DNA from: Pseudomonas sp. PB120 | GTDB taxonomy: Bacteria > Pseudomonadota > Gammaproteobacteria > Pseudomonadales > Pseudomonadaceae | Length of the DNA: 64,000 nucleotides | Assembly (NCBI RefSeq): GCF_009761815.1 | Contig: NZ_RWIN01000020.1 | Location: 27,107 to 91,106 of the forward strand | Direction of reading: 5' to 3' | Translations under genes and position numbers: made by a program | Notes under the pieces: generated by a model | What the model saw: only the letters and a program-made list of their open reading frames with translations | Told to the model about the DNA's origin: nothing | Databases searched by the model: none | Shown: one piece after another, positions 1 through 9,094 of the stretch | How the letters are laid out: the number at the start of each line of letters is the position of its first letter | How positions within the stretch are numbered: the first letter of the stretch is position 1

Positions 1-1599
1 TTGATCCTGATGCTCAATAACAAACCTGACTCGGAGGCGTTCGAAGCGTCGAAGCAGCATTATTTCCAGTTGCTCGATGAAGGGATCGCCCATGAACGGG
101 GCGGTGAGGGCGGCGCGTACGGGTTTTCCCGCGCCAAGGATGATTACCAGGTTTTTCTGCAGGCGCTGGACCAGTCGGCCGACACCACCCACGTGCTCAC
201 GGGCAACGAGGCGCTGACCGAGAAATTCAACGCGCTGCGCAGCGGCTTGATTGCCGAGCACAAGCGAGCGCTGGACAGCATCAATGAAACGCAACGCCAG
301 GCACGGGATCGGGCACTGCTGATTGCCGGGTTGCTGGGGTTGGTCGGGCTGGCCGTGCTGATCATCGGCTTCGTCACCGCCCATGCGATCGCTCGACGCT
401 TCGGCGCACCGATCGAAGCCTTGGCGCAGGCTGCGGACAACATCGGTCAGGGCAATTTCGAAGTGACCTTGCCGATTTCCTCGGCGGTTGAAATGAACCA
501 GCTCACCAAACGTTTCGGCATCATGGCCGAAGCGTTGCGTGAGCATCAGGCGACCAATATCGATGAGCTCCTGGCCGGCCAGCAGCGATTGCAGGCGGTG
601 CTCGACAGCATCGACGACGGTTTGCTGATGATCGACCGTGAAGGCAACCTGGAGCACCTCAACCCGGTTGCGCAGCGACAGTTGGGTTGGGACGACGATC
701 GCCTGGGGCAGGGCTTGGGCAGCGCCCTCGAGCGCCCTGAACTCGATGCGCAGCTGCAACTGGTATTGCGCGGCGGCACCCTGGAACGTGCGCCGGAGGA
801 CTTGAGCATTGAGGTTGATGGTGAGTCGCGTTTGCTGACCTACAGCCTTACGCCCGTCAGCCATACGCAGGGCCATATTCTCGGCGCCGTGATGGTGCTT
901 CATGACGTTACCGAACAACGAGCCTTTGAGCGGGTTCGCAGTGAATTTGTACTGCGCGCTTCGCATGAGCTGCGAACGCCGGTTACGGGCATGCACATGG
1001 CGTTCGGTCTGTTCCGCGAGCGTGCACATTTTGCCGCGGACTCGCGTGAAGCCGACCTGCTGGATACCGTTAATGAAGAAATGCAGCGCCTGATGCAGTT
1101 GATCAACGACTTGCTGAACTTCTCGCGTTACCAGAACGGTTTGCAGAAACTCACGCTGGCACCCTGTGCGATTGATGAGTTGTTGGAGCAGGCTCAGGCG
1201 CGTTTCGCCGACTCCGCCGCGCAGAAGGGCATCGAGTTGCTGGTAGAAGTGCAAGGGCCACTACCGTGGTTGCAGGCGGACAAAGCGCAGTTGGACAGGG
1301 TGCTCGATAACCTGATCGATAACGCGCTGCGTCATACCGCTTCCGAAGGGCAGATACGCCTGCAGGCGCGGCGCCATGGCGAGCGGGTGATCATCAGCGT
1401 CGAGGACAATGGCGAAGGTATTGCCTACGGTCAGCAGGGACGGATATTCGAGCCCTTTGTACAGGTTGGCCGTAAGAAGGGTGGCGCTGGGCTTGGTTTG
1501 GCGCTGTGCAAGGAAATCGTGCAGTTGCATGGCGGCCGGATGGGCGTTTATTCGCGACCGGGGCAGGGCACTCAGTTTTACATGGCACTGGCGGTTTAA
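1..1599 (+). CDS. kinB: Sensor histidine kinase KinB (5' end missing)
   Basis: This is the C-terminal 532 residues of an inner-membrane two-component sensor kinase. The gene is cut by the left window edge, so the codon at base 1 is not the start. In order I see the end of a periplasmic sensor region (to about residue 103), one membrane segment (about 105-127), a HAMP linker, a PAS domain (about 195-310), a HisKA domain with SHELRTP (phospho-acceptor His about residue 322) and an HATPase domain (N-box near 437-441, EDNGEGI near 468, GAGLGLALC near 497). In P. aeruginosa KinB is the partner of AlgB and restrains alginate production. The order kinB, amidase, GGDEF gene, dsbA to the right matches the P. 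aeruginosa kinB region, which supports the name; algB would lie to the left, unseen. Confidence 0.9.
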   Translation: MILMLNNKPDSEAFEASKQHYFQLLDEGIAHERGGEGGAYGFSRAKDDYQVFLQALDQSADTTHVLTGNEALTEKFNALRSGLIAEHKRALDSINETQRQARDRALLIAGLLGLVGLAVLIIGFVTAHAIARRFGAPIEALAQAADNIGQGNFEVTLPISSAVEMNQLTKRFGIMAEALREHQATNIDELLAGQQRLQAVLDSIDDGLLMIDREGNLEHLNPVAQRQLGWDDDRLGQGLGSALERPELDAQLQLVLRGGTLERAPEDLSIEVDGESRLLTYSLTPVSHTQGHILGAVMVLHDVTEQRAFERVRSEFVLRASHELRTPVTGMHMAFGLFRERAHFAADSREADLLDTVNEEMQRLMQLINDLLNFSRYQNGLQKLTLAPCAIDELLEQAQARFADSAAQKGIELLVEVQGPLPWLQADKAQLDRVLDNLIDNALRHTASEGQIRLQARRHGERVIISVEDNGEGIAYGQQGRIFEPFVQVGRKKGGAGLGLALCKEIVQLHGGRMGVYSRPGQGTQFYMALAV

Positions 1600-1606
1600 G
1601 GCGCGC

Positions 1607-3220
1607 TCACGCTTCATCGTCCAGGCGACGGGCAGCCAATCGGCGGCCACGGGTAATCAGTTCGATAAATTGTACCGCGCTCAGCGCACGAGCAAACAAC
1701 CAGCCCTGACCGAACTTCACGCCTTCGCTGCTGAGAAACGCCACTTGGGCTTCATGTTCGATGCCCTCGGCAATCACTTTAAGGTGCATTGACTGGGCCA
1801 TGTGGATGATATGCGGCGCCACACCGCTGCTCGCGGCGTCATGCCCCAGCGCGTCGATAAAGGCCTTGTCGATTTTCAGGCAATCCACTGGCAGGGTTTG
1901 CAGGTAGGCGAGGCTGCAATAGCCGGTGCCGAAATCATCGATCAGCACTTGATGTCCGACATCGCGCAAGGCTTGCAGGTTTTCCCGGGCGATTTCCACA
2001 TCAATCAATCCCCGCTCGGTCACCTCAAAGGCAATTTGCCTGGCCGCCACCCGGTGCAGGATCAGCAGGCGTGCCATCACTTGGCCGATGCGCGGCACCA
2101 TGACATCGCACGCCGCCAGGTTGACCGAGATGTATAACTGCGGATTGGCCCGCAGCAACTGCCCCAACTGCTCAAGCAATCGTTGCAGGACGAAGTCGGT
2201 CATCTGGCGGATCTGGCCGGTGTTCTCCGCCATCGGAATGAACAGGTCGGGACTGGTCAGGGTGCCGTCCGGCCTTCGCCAGCGCAGCAACGCTTCTGCA
2301 CCGACACAGTTGCGGCTGTCGAGGTCGAAGATCGGCTGATATAACACCTGCAATTCGCCTCGCCGGATGGCGCCAGTGAGTTCGGCGTCCAACGACTGGC
2401 GTTGACGCGCCAGCAGAAACACCACAAAACCTACACAGGTGCCCAACGCCAGGCTGGCCGGAAGCAACCACCACCAAACGGCAGGAATTTGCATGCCGGT
2501 GCGCGGGCTGATCAGCACCAGTTGATATTCCGGGTTGTTGGTCGGCATGCGATAGATCAAGCGCGATTGAGTGACTTGCAGGGCATCGCGGCTTTTCGGT
2601 TCCCAGTGCTCGATCGGCGGCCAGACTTGCGGCGCGCCGAGTACCGGAATCGCGCGAGTACCGCGGTCGAGCACCACCAGCAGGCTGCTTCCCGGTGACA
2701 GGTCGACCATGTCGGTCAAATGCCCGCGAGAGGTGGCGACACGAAAGTTGCCGCGCCCGAGCATCAGCGCGGCACGGTTTTCATCCGGTTCGGTGGTGGT
2801 GTTCAACCAGTAGCTGTAGGTCGGACCTTTGATGTCCGGTTTGCGTGTCAGCGACAGCCCTTCCTGGCGTGGCCGGTTGGAGCAGATTCGCGAAGCGTCC
2901 ATGTAAGCGGCTTCGTAGACGAAACGGTAATTGAAACTGACCTGCTGCAAGGTCGCGATCATTTCGTCGTCGCAGCCCCTGAGCGGCTGAGCTTCCAGGT
3001 CGTCGAGGCTTTCGCGCAGTTGCCAGAAGAGTTGCTCCAGGCGCGCAAGAAATCGCTCACCTTGAGCGTTCATTTCCTGGCTTTCGTTTTGCTCGACCTG
3101 ATGCATTGCGATGAAAAAGCTGCCGGCCATCAACAACGTCGTGCTGAAGACAGCCGCCATCATCGCCAAAAACCAGGGACGATAGAACCAGCTTCGCAAT
3201 GTCTCTCGAGCAGCAGTCAT
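1607..3220 (-). CDS. Cyclic-di-GMP phosphodiesterase, CSS-motif sensor plus EAL domain
   Basis: Membrane-bound enzyme predicted to hydrolyse c-di-GMP. The 537-residue protein has an N-terminal membrane segment (about 15-38), a periplasmic CSS-type domain with two cysteines (about residues 83 and 113, the latter in CSN), a second membrane segment (about 247-271) and a C-terminal EAL domain. The catalytic set looks complete: EAL near 309, the EVTE block near 399-402, DDFGTGY near 428-434, KIDK near 449 and AEGIE near 483-487. CSS-EAL enzymes are known to respond to periplasmic thiol/disulfide state through DsbA/DsbB; dsbA lies about 4 kb away. I chose the ATG at 3220; an in-frame TTG at 3244 would add eight residues. 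It converges on kinB with a 7-base gap. Confidence 0.88.
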   Translation of the reverse strand: MTAARETLRSWFYRPWFLAMMAAVFSTTLLMAGSFFIAMHQVEQNESQEMNAQGERFLARLEQLFWQLRESLDDLEAQPLRGCDDEMIATLQQVSFNYRFVYEAAYMDASRICSNRPRQEGLSLTRKPDIKGPTYSYWLNTTTEPDENRAALMLGRGNFRVATSRGHLTDMVDLSPGSSLLVVLDRGTRAIPVLGAPQVWPPIEHWEPKSRDALQVTQSRLIYRMPTNNPEYQLVLISPRTGMQIPAVWWWLLPASLALGTCVGFVVFLLARQRQSLDAELTGAIRRGELQVLYQPIFDLDSRNCVGAEALLRWRRPDGTLTSPDLFIPMAENTGQIRQMTDFVLQRLLEQLGQLLRANPQLYISVNLAACDVMVPRIGQVMARLLILHRVAARQIAFEVTERGLIDVEIARENLQALRDVGHQVLIDDFGTGYCSLAYLQTLPVDCLKIDKAFIDALGHDAASSGVAPHIIHMAQSMHLKVIAEGIEHEAQVAFLSSEGVKFGQGWLFARALSAVQFIELITRGRRLAARRLDDEA

Positions 3221-3295
3221 ACGTAATATCCGAAGAATTACCAATGAGTTATAGCTGTTACTTGAGAAAAAGCCCTTACCGTCGGGCGGTCGTCA

Positions 3296-4075
3296 TTATT
3301 TTGTCTGATTAAGTACCTGAAGGAGCGCAGCCGTTTGCGCGTCCGGGGTGCCATCGAAATGTGAGGGTCGGAAATGCATCTGAAACGCGGCGATCACATG
3401 GCGGGTCGCGACATCCAGTTCGCCGGTTTGCGGCGTGGCATAACCCAAGTGCGCCAGCTGGGCCTGGTACCAGCTAATGCTGGGTAGTTGGGTCTCGAAC
3501 TGAGCTTGCTGGCGCGCCACGACTTGTTCGTTCGGCCAGATCCCGATGCCTTCGGCAGCCAGTCGTTTCCAAGGGAACAGTGGGCCCGGATCAAGCTTGC
3601 GCAACGGTGCGATGTCGCTGTGGCCGATGATGTTGTTGGGGTTGATCGCGTAACGCTTGTTGATGTCCTTGAGCAGTACGATCAACGACTGGACCTGGGC
3701 TTCGCTGTACGGATACCAAAGGCGTCCGGTCGGCGTGTCCTTGAAGCCCGGATTGACGATTTCGATACCGATGGAGCTGGAGTTCAACCAGGTCCGGCCT
3801 TGCCACTCGCTCTCGCCGGCATGCCAGGCCCGCAGGTTTTCATCCACCAGTTTGAAGATCGTGGCGTTCTTGTCGTCGCCGATCAGGTAGTGGCTGCTGA
3901 CTTCGCCATGGGTCAGCAATTGCAGCGAGCGCTCCATCGACGCGGAGGTGTAGTGGACCACCACGAACTGGACTCTGCTGTCGTGGTTGGCCGAAGGATG
4001 ACTTATGTCGTACCGGGGGCCGGTGGCGCAACCCGCCAGCAAAACCAGCGACACGATAATGGCAAGAAATTTCAT
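3296..4075 (-). CDS. ampDh2: N-acetylmuramoyl-L-alanine amidase, AmpDh2-type lipoprotein
   Basis: Predicted zinc amidase that cleaves the bond between N-acetylmuramic acid and L-alanine in peptidoglycan, anchored to the envelope as a lipoprotein. The 259-residue protein has a lipobox ending LLAGC (Cys16), an Amidase_2 domain with HYT (His41), IGIEIVN (Glu105), GHSDIAP (His152) and DPGPLFPW (Asp162), and a C-terminal helical peptidoglycan-binding region (about 190-259). The start at 4075 puts the lipobox at the usual place; an upstream in-frame start at 4108 adds 11 residues that spoil the signal peptide. The position beside kinB matches ampDh2 in P. aeruginosa, where it is one of three AmpD homologues. 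Confidence 0.88.
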   Translation of the reverse strand: MKFLAIIVSLVLLAGCATGPRYDISHPSANHDSRVQFVVVHYTSASMERSLQLLTHGEVSSHYLIGDDKNATIFKLVDENLRAWHAGESEWQGRTWLNSSSIGIEIVNPGFKDTPTGRLWYPYSEAQVQSLIVLLKDINKRYAINPNNIIGHSDIAPLRKLDPGPLFPWKRLAAEGIGIWPNEQVVARQQAQFETQLPSISWYQAQLAHLGYATPQTGELDVATRHVIAAFQMHFRPSHFDGTPDAQTAALLQVLNQTK

Positions 4076-4177
4076 GGCAGAGGCAATACACGCAAGACAA
4101 TAATGCAACAGTGTAACGTACTGCCTTGCACTCGCACGGCCAACTCGATGCTTTAAACAAAATGGAACACTTAAGCG

Positions 4178-6223
4178 TCAGCCCAGTTCCACCCGGTTAC
4201 GGCCGGCGTGTTTCGCGCGATACAGCGCCTGATCGGCTCTTTTAAGCACAAGATCGCTATTTTCGCCGGGTTTGAACGCGGTCAGGCCCATGGAGATCGT
4301 GATGGTGACGGGCTCACCCTTGAAGTGAAAAGGGCACGCCTCGATCGCTGCGCGCAGGTTTTCCAGCAGTTTCACGCCGGCCGCCGGAATCGTCCCCGGC
4401 ATTAGCAGGACAAACTCTTCACCACCAAACCGGGCGATGAAGTCGGTCCCGCGCAGGCGTTTGCGTAGTACGGTGGCGATTATTTTCAGCACCTTATCGC
4501 CTGCCAGGTGGCCATAGTTGTCGTTGATGCGTTTGAAATGGTCGAGGTCGAGCATTGCCAGTAACAGGGTATTGCCGTGTCGCTGCCACTCGCCGATTTC
4601 CTGTTCCAGCCGTTCGCTCCAGGCCGCTCGGTTGGGGAGGCCGGTCAGTGGGTCGATCAAGGCTTTCTGGCGTTGTTCTTCCAGATGCTCGCGGTAACCC
4701 AGGGCTTCCTGCTCCATGTGGGCAACCCGTTCGGCCAGACTTTGTAAGCGGTTCGCCACTTCGTGTTCGCGCTCATCGCGTTGCTTCTGGTAGTGATCCA
4801 TCGTGCCGAGCAGGCCTTCGAGATGGTTTTCCAGGACGTGCTTGAGATCGTCCAGATCGGCCGCGTCGTGCATGCTGCTTTGCAGGCCGTCGACCTGCTC
4901 ACGAATCTGCGTGTCCATGGCGCGCGCGGCCGAACGACTGTCTGCATGGCCATCGCTGGCGGCTTGCAGGTTGTTCTGGAAAGACTCCAACCGTTCGTTG
5001 AGCTGTTGCAGGTAGGCTTCGAACTCGTGCTGACCGCTGTCGTTGATTGCCAGCATCAAGGTGGCGAGATCATCGAGAATGGGCAGTAATTCGTACCAGT
5101 TCAAACCGTTTTGCAGGCGATCGCGCATGGCTTCGGCTTGCGGTCGATGACGTTCGGGTAGCGTCAGGTCGTCCAGCAGCCCCAACAGCGTGTCTTCGAT
5201 GTGCTTGGCCACCGAGCTGTAGGACGGCTCGGGCGAATCGGGGAGGGCGTAGTGAATATCGTCTTCGGTGTGTTCCGGATCGAGGGGCGCCGTTGCTTCC
5301 GGCAGGGCGACGGCGGGTGGTGGGCTATCAGGGTGGGTCGTCGGGGTCAGCTCGTCTGGGTTGCTTTCTAAATGAGGCGGCGCTGGTGCGATTGCAGGCT
5401 CTTCAGAGATTTCTACGTCGACCGGCGCCTGTGTCTCCTTGGCGTGTATTTCGCGGTGCTCGGGCTCAATGACCTGAGGGACGAAGGCTACGACGGTCGG
5501 GGAGGCTGCTGGTTCGGATCGCATTTCGAGAGCTGGCGCTACTGGTTCGGCAACGTGTTCAGCGGGCACCACAGGTTGCGGATCGTCAGCAGTGTGCGCG
5601 AGATCGACGGTTGCCTCCGGGGTCGTTGCTGCCGCCGCGTGCTGGGGCGGGGGCGGCTGCACCGCGATGGCATCAGATTGAGGGGCCAATTCATCGGCTT
5701 CGCGGTGACCGAACAACCGCTGCAGGAAGCCTGGGCGATCGGGCTCCGCAGGGGTTTCCAGCTGGCTCAGGGCCTTGCCCTGCAGCCCGCTCAGCTCACT
5801 CAGCAGCAATGGCATTTCGCGCACCTGGCTGACGCGAGCGTCCAGGGTTTTGGCGAAATTCTTGAGAGGCCGGCTCACTTCCCGGGGCAGCGGCAGGGTT
5901 TGCAGCTGAGTGACCAGCGCGGTCAGTGCGGCGCTGGTCTGGTTGACCCGGGTTTCCCGGCGCTGTTCGGAGTCGAGCACGGCTTTTTCCAGCCGTGGAA
6001 TCAGCGCGGCCAGCCCGGCGTCCATGTCGTCGGTGCGCACAACCTCGCGCATTTCCTTCATGCACTGGTCAACGGCGCGGTCGGTGCCTTCCGCCGCCAG
6101 GGTGCTGCGTACCAGCCCGCGACGCAGCAGGTCGAGCCGGGCGTCCCAGCGACGTTCGAGCTTTTCCTGTTGTTCGATGCTTTTGAGGTACTTCTCTTTC
6201 CAGCGCTGTGTTTCGTCGCTCAT
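4178..6223 (-). CDS. Diguanylate cyclase (GGDEF domain, DgcH-like)
   Basis: Predicted to make c-di-GMP from two GTP. The 681-residue protein has no membrane segment. The N-terminal 500 residues are helical and charged, with a low-complexity Pro/Ala/Glu-rich stretch around 160-330 that I cannot assign, then coiled-coil-like sequence up to about 520. The C-terminal GGDEF domain has an intact GGEEF active site (about 600-604) and an RGTD inhibitory site (about 591-594), so product feedback is expected. P. aeruginosa has a GGDEF protein of similar length at the same place (PA5487, DgcH). The start codon overlaps the end of the upstream gene by 4 bases (ATGA), indicating translational coupling. 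Confidence 0.88.
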   Translation of the reverse strand: MSDETQRWKEKYLKSIEQQEKLERRWDARLDLLRRGLVRSTLAAEGTDRAVDQCMKEMREVVRTDDMDAGLAALIPRLEKAVLDSEQRRETRVNQTSAALTALVTQLQTLPLPREVSRPLKNFAKTLDARVSQVREMPLLLSELSGLQGKALSQLETPAEPDRPGFLQRLFGHREADELAPQSDAIAVQPPPPQHAAAATTPEATVDLAHTADDPQPVVPAEHVAEPVAPALEMRSEPAASPTVVAFVPQVIEPEHREIHAKETQAPVDVEISEEPAIAPAPPHLESNPDELTPTTHPDSPPPAVALPEATAPLDPEHTEDDIHYALPDSPEPSYSSVAKHIEDTLLGLLDDLTLPERHRPQAEAMRDRLQNGLNWYELLPILDDLATLMLAINDSGQHEFEAYLQQLNERLESFQNNLQAASDGHADSRSAARAMDTQIREQVDGLQSSMHDAADLDDLKHVLENHLEGLLGTMDHYQKQRDEREHEVANRLQSLAERVAHMEQEALGYREHLEEQRQKALIDPLTGLPNRAAWSERLEQEIGEWQRHGNTLLLAMLDLDHFKRINDNYGHLAGDKVLKIIATVLRKRLRGTDFIARFGGEEFVLLMPGTIPAAGVKLLENLRAAIEACPFHFKGEPVTITISMGLTAFKPGENSDLVLKRADQALYRAKHAGRNRVELG

Positions 6224-7098
6224 TCATGGGATCCGCGAGGGGCAGGACTCAACGCGGGCAATGCATCAGCCGTGAGCGAACCCGGCAGACGAATCTCAAC
6301 CGCGACCGGCAGGTGATCGGAAATGGGTTGAGCCAGCACCTGGACCTTTTCAAGGGTCAAGGTCGGGCTGAGCAGAATATGGTCCAGGCAGCGTTGCGGG
6401 CGCCAGCTGGGGAAGGTCGCTTCCAGTTGCGGCGCGAGCAGGCCGAGGTCACGCAACGGGGAGTTTTGCAGCAGATCGCTGGCATGGGTGTTCATGTCGC
6501 CCATCAACACCTGGTGTTTGTAGCCGCCGATCATTTCGCGGATGTACGCCAGTTGCATGCTGCGGGTACGCGCGCCCAGCGCCAAGTGCATCATGACCAC
6601 CACCAGCGCCTCCGGACCTTCGCCGAAGCGTACCAGGATCGCCCCGCGGCCCTTGGGTCCCGGCAGCGGATGATCTTCAATCGCCCATGGGCGCAGGCGG
6701 CTGAGCACGCCATTGCTGTGCTGGCCGAGGCGACCGAGGTTGCGATTGAGTTGTTGATACCAGTAGGGGAAGGCGCCGAGCTGGGCCAGGTGTTCGACTT
6801 GATTGATGTAGCCTGATCGCAGGCTACCGCCATCGGCTTCCTGCAAGGCGACCAGGTCGAAGTCGCCGAGCAGATTGCCGATCTTTTGCAGATTGTCGGC
6901 ACGCCCGGTGTGCGGCAGCAGGTGCTGCCAGCCGCGGGTCAGGTAGTGCCGATACCGCTCGGTGCTGATGCCGACCTGGATATTGAAGCTGAGTAGCCGC
7001 AGACGACTGTCTGCGGGCAGCCCCGTGGATTCCAGGTGGTGTTCATTGACCTGCGGATCATGCAGTCCAACGATGCGTTCAGTTCCCCAGCGGCGCAT
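6220..7098 (-). CDS. Endonuclease/exonuclease/phosphatase family protein
   Basis: A 292-residue EEP-fold protein. Family landmarks are present in order: LLSFNIQVG near residue 34, VALQEADGG (metal-binding Glu) near 82, MGDMNTHASD near 200, and the C-terminal LDHILLSP and SDHLPV motifs with catalytic Asp-His. Members of this fold cleave nucleic acids, phosphoinositides or sphingomyelin, and the sequence does not show which. No signal peptide is evident. It sits 14 bases downstream of dsbA and overlaps the diguanylate cyclase start by 4 bases, so dsbA, this gene and the cyclase could be read together on the minus strand. Confidence 0.85.
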   Translation of the reverse strand: MRRWGTERIVGLHDPQVNEHHLESTGLPADSRLRLLSFNIQVGISTERYRHYLTRGWQHLLPHTGRADNLQKIGNLLGDFDLVALQEADGGSLRSGYINQVEHLAQLGAFPYWYQQLNRNLGRLGQHSNGVLSRLRPWAIEDHPLPGPKGRGAILVRFGEGPEALVVVMMHLALGARTRSMQLAYIREMIGGYKHQVLMGDMNTHASDLLQNSPLRDLGLLAPQLEATFPSWRPQRCLDHILLSPTLTLEKVQVLAQPISDHLPVAVEIRLPGSLTADALPALSPAPRGSHE

Positions 7099-7112
7099 GG
7101 CGGGCCCCGCGC

Positions 7113-7754
7113 TTAGTTGGCGGCAGCCTTGTTAGCCGCTCGCTCTTTGTCGACCAGTTTGTCGGCCAGTTGCAGTGCTTGTTCGGCACCGCCGGCAGAG
7201 CCCACGTCAAAGCGATATTTGCCGTTGACAATCATGGTTGGGACGCCGGAAATTTCGTACTTCTTGGCCAGATCGCGGGCCTGAACGATCTTGCCCTTGA
7301 TGGCGAAGGAATCGAAGGTGGCCAGGAACTTGTCCTTGTCTACGCCTTGGGTGGCCAGGAAGTCAGCCATTTCGTTCTTGTCGACCAGCTTCTTGTGTTC
7401 CTTCTGGATCGCATTGAACACCGCCGCATGAACTTTGCTTTCTACGCCCATGGCTTCAAGGGTCAGGAACATCTGGCCGTGTGCGTCCCATGGGCCGCCA
7501 AACATGGCCGGAATGCGCACGAAGTTCACGTCGGACGGCAGTTTTTCAACCCACGGATTGATCACCGGCTCGAACGCGTAGCAATGCGGGCAGCCGTACC
7601 AGAACAGCTCCACGACTTCGATCTTGCCAGGCACTGCGACCGGGACCGGATTGCTCAGTTCGACGTAGGGTGCGGCGGGTGCTTCGGCGGCTTGGGCAGT
7701 CATGCCGAACAGGCTGGCAGCGACGAGTGCGGCGCTGATGATCAGATTACGCAT
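7113..7754 (-). CDS. dsbA: Thiol:disulfide interchange protein DsbA
   Basis: Periplasmic oxidase that introduces disulfide bonds into exported proteins. The 213-residue precursor has a signal peptide ending near AQA (about residue 22), a thioredoxin fold with the CPHC active site (Cys55, Cys58), a helical insertion, and the cis-proline segment GVPTMIVNGKY. A good Shine-Dalgarno (AGGAG) lies 6 bases before the ATG at 7754. CPHC is the classical strongly oxidising DsbA motif. The gene lies downstream of the cytochrome c4 gene, from which it is separated by a terminator hairpin. Confidence 0.96.
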   Translation of the reverse strand: MRNLIISAALVAASLFGMTAQAAEAPAAPYVELSNPVPVAVPGKIEVVELFWYGCPHCYAFEPVINPWVEKLPSDVNFVRIPAMFGGPWDAHGQMFLTLEAMGVESKVHAAVFNAIQKEHKKLVDKNEMADFLATQGVDKDKFLATFDSFAIKGKIVQARDLAKKYEISGVPTMIVNGKYRFDVGSAGGAEQALQLADKLVDKERAANKAAAN

Positions 7755-7847
7755 GCTTTACTCCTGGACAATTTTGGTCGCCTCGCGCGACCTGTTTTCA
7801 GACAGGTCATGGCGGGCTTGAGTTCTGTAGTGTAACGGCAGCGGCCA

Positions 7848-7878
7848 CAAAAAAGGGCGGCCTGAGCCACCCTTTTTA
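7848..7878 (-). terminator. Rho-independent terminator after cytochrome c4 gene
   Basis: On the minus strand a 7-bp stem (GGGTGGC with GCCGCCC, one G-T pair) and a TCAG loop at 7855-7872 are followed by a run of T. It lies between cc4 and dsbA and would end the cc4 transcript. Confidence 0.8.
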
Positions 7879-7954
7879 TACTTGCTGCGACGGATTAATA
7901 GAGCGTTAACGTTGCAGGAGATGTATGTCCCGCGCGGCGCCCGATTCGCCGGTC

Positions 7955-8566
7955 TTAGTGCAGGCCCTGAATGTAGCTGGACACCGCTGCGATGTCTTCG
8001 TCGCTCAGGCGTTTGGCGATGGTCTGCATGGTTTTGGTGTCGCCATCGTTGTTGCGACCGCCTTCTTCCTTGCGGAAATCGGTCAGTTGCTTGGCGACGT
8101 ATTGAGCGTGCTGGCCACCGAGGTGCGGGAAGCCGGCCGCCGCGTTGCCTGCGCCATTTGGTGAGTGGCAACCGGTGCAGGCTGGCAGGCCCTTGGCCAG
8201 GTCGCCGCCACGGAACAAGGCTTCACCGCGAGCCACGACTTTCGGGTCGGCGGCGCCAACGCTGCCTTTCTGGCTGGCGAAGTAGGCGGCGATATCGGCC
8301 AGGTCCTGATCGCTCAGGTTGGTCAGCAGGCCGGTCATTTCAAGTACCGTGCGCTTGCCGGACTTGATGTCGTGCAACTGCTTGTTCAGATAACGCTCGC
8401 CCTGACCTGCCAGTTTCGGAAAGTTTGGCGCCATGCTGTTGCCATCCGGGCCATGACAGGCGCCACATACTGCGGCTTTCGCCTGACCAGCAGTCGCATC
8501 ACCTGCAGCATGGGCAATGCCGGAGATCCCCACGGTTAACAGCAGACTCACGATCAATTTGTTCAT
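7955..8566 (-). CDS. cc4: Cytochrome c4 (dihaem periplasmic electron carrier)
   Basis: Periplasmic or membrane-associated dihaem cytochrome that passes electrons from the bc1 complex toward terminal oxidases. The 203-residue precursor has a signal peptide cleaved near AHA (residue 20) and two class I haem domains, CGACH (Cys34, Cys37, His38) and CTGCH (Cys130, Cys133, His134). The duplicated two-domain form is diagnostic of cytochrome c4. It follows the small monohaem cytochrome gene by 46 bases on the same strand, the same arrangement as PA5490-PA5491, so the two are probably co-transcribed. Confidence 0.95.
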   Translation of the reverse strand: MNKLIVSLLLTVGISGIAHAAGDATAGQAKAAVCGACHGPDGNSMAPNFPKLAGQGERYLNKQLHDIKSGKRTVLEMTGLLTNLSDQDLADIAAYFASQKGSVGAADPKVVARGEALFRGGDLAKGLPACTGCHSPNGAGNAAAGFPHLGGQHAQYVAKQLTDFRKEEGGRNNDGDTKTMQTIAKRLSDEDIAAVSSYIQGLH

Positions 8567-8612
8567 CAGCTAATCCAACTACGGCTAAGGGTTAAAGAGT
8601 TATGGACCGGGA

Positions 8613-8903
8613 TCACTCGCTCATCCAGTGGATGATGGCCTGGTAATCCTCGGCACTGCAGTCCATGCACAAACCACGCGGCGGCATCGCCTTGAAACCC
8701 TGGGTCACGTGTTGCACCAGCGTCTCCATACCTTTCGCCAACCTCGGCGTCCAAGCTTCCTGATCGCCCTTTTGAGGCGCCATGGGTAGTTGGCCGGAAT
8801 GACAGGCACCACAAACACGGTTGTACACAGCTTCCGGATCCTGTGTAGCCTGAGCGCTGTAAAGCGGTATCAAGACACCGGCAGCTAGCAGCCATTTCGT
8901 CAT
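8613..8903 (-). CDS. Small monohaem c-type cytochrome (c5-like)
   Basis: A 96-residue exported cytochrome with a signal peptide (cleavage near AQA, residue 19) and one haem-binding site CGACH (Cys31, Cys34, His35). A Met in the MPPRG segment near residue 74 is the likely sixth haem ligand. There is also a CMDC pair near residue 79, as found in cytochrome c5. It lies directly upstream of cc4 and opposite in direction to engB. Probably a periplasmic electron shuttle; its redox partner cannot be told from sequence. Confidence 0.88.
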   Translation of the reverse strand: MTKWLLAAGVLIPLYSAQATQDPEAVYNRVCGACHSGQLPMAPQKGDQEAWTPRLAKGMETLVQHVTQGFKAMPPRGLCMDCSAEDYQAIIHWMSE

Positions 8904-9094
8904 AAAACGACCTTTTCAGGGTTGAGAGCTTTCTGCGTTCTAATGCGCAATCAAGGTCAAACGCTCTCGTGAACTTCATCCTACGCTGGGACAAAGCGCA
9001 CACAAAATCTGCGGCATTATATACTGGCGTCACTGAAACGGAAACGACACCGCTTGCCGCGTCCATTCCCGGCGCCGCCCACATCGGAAATCCC

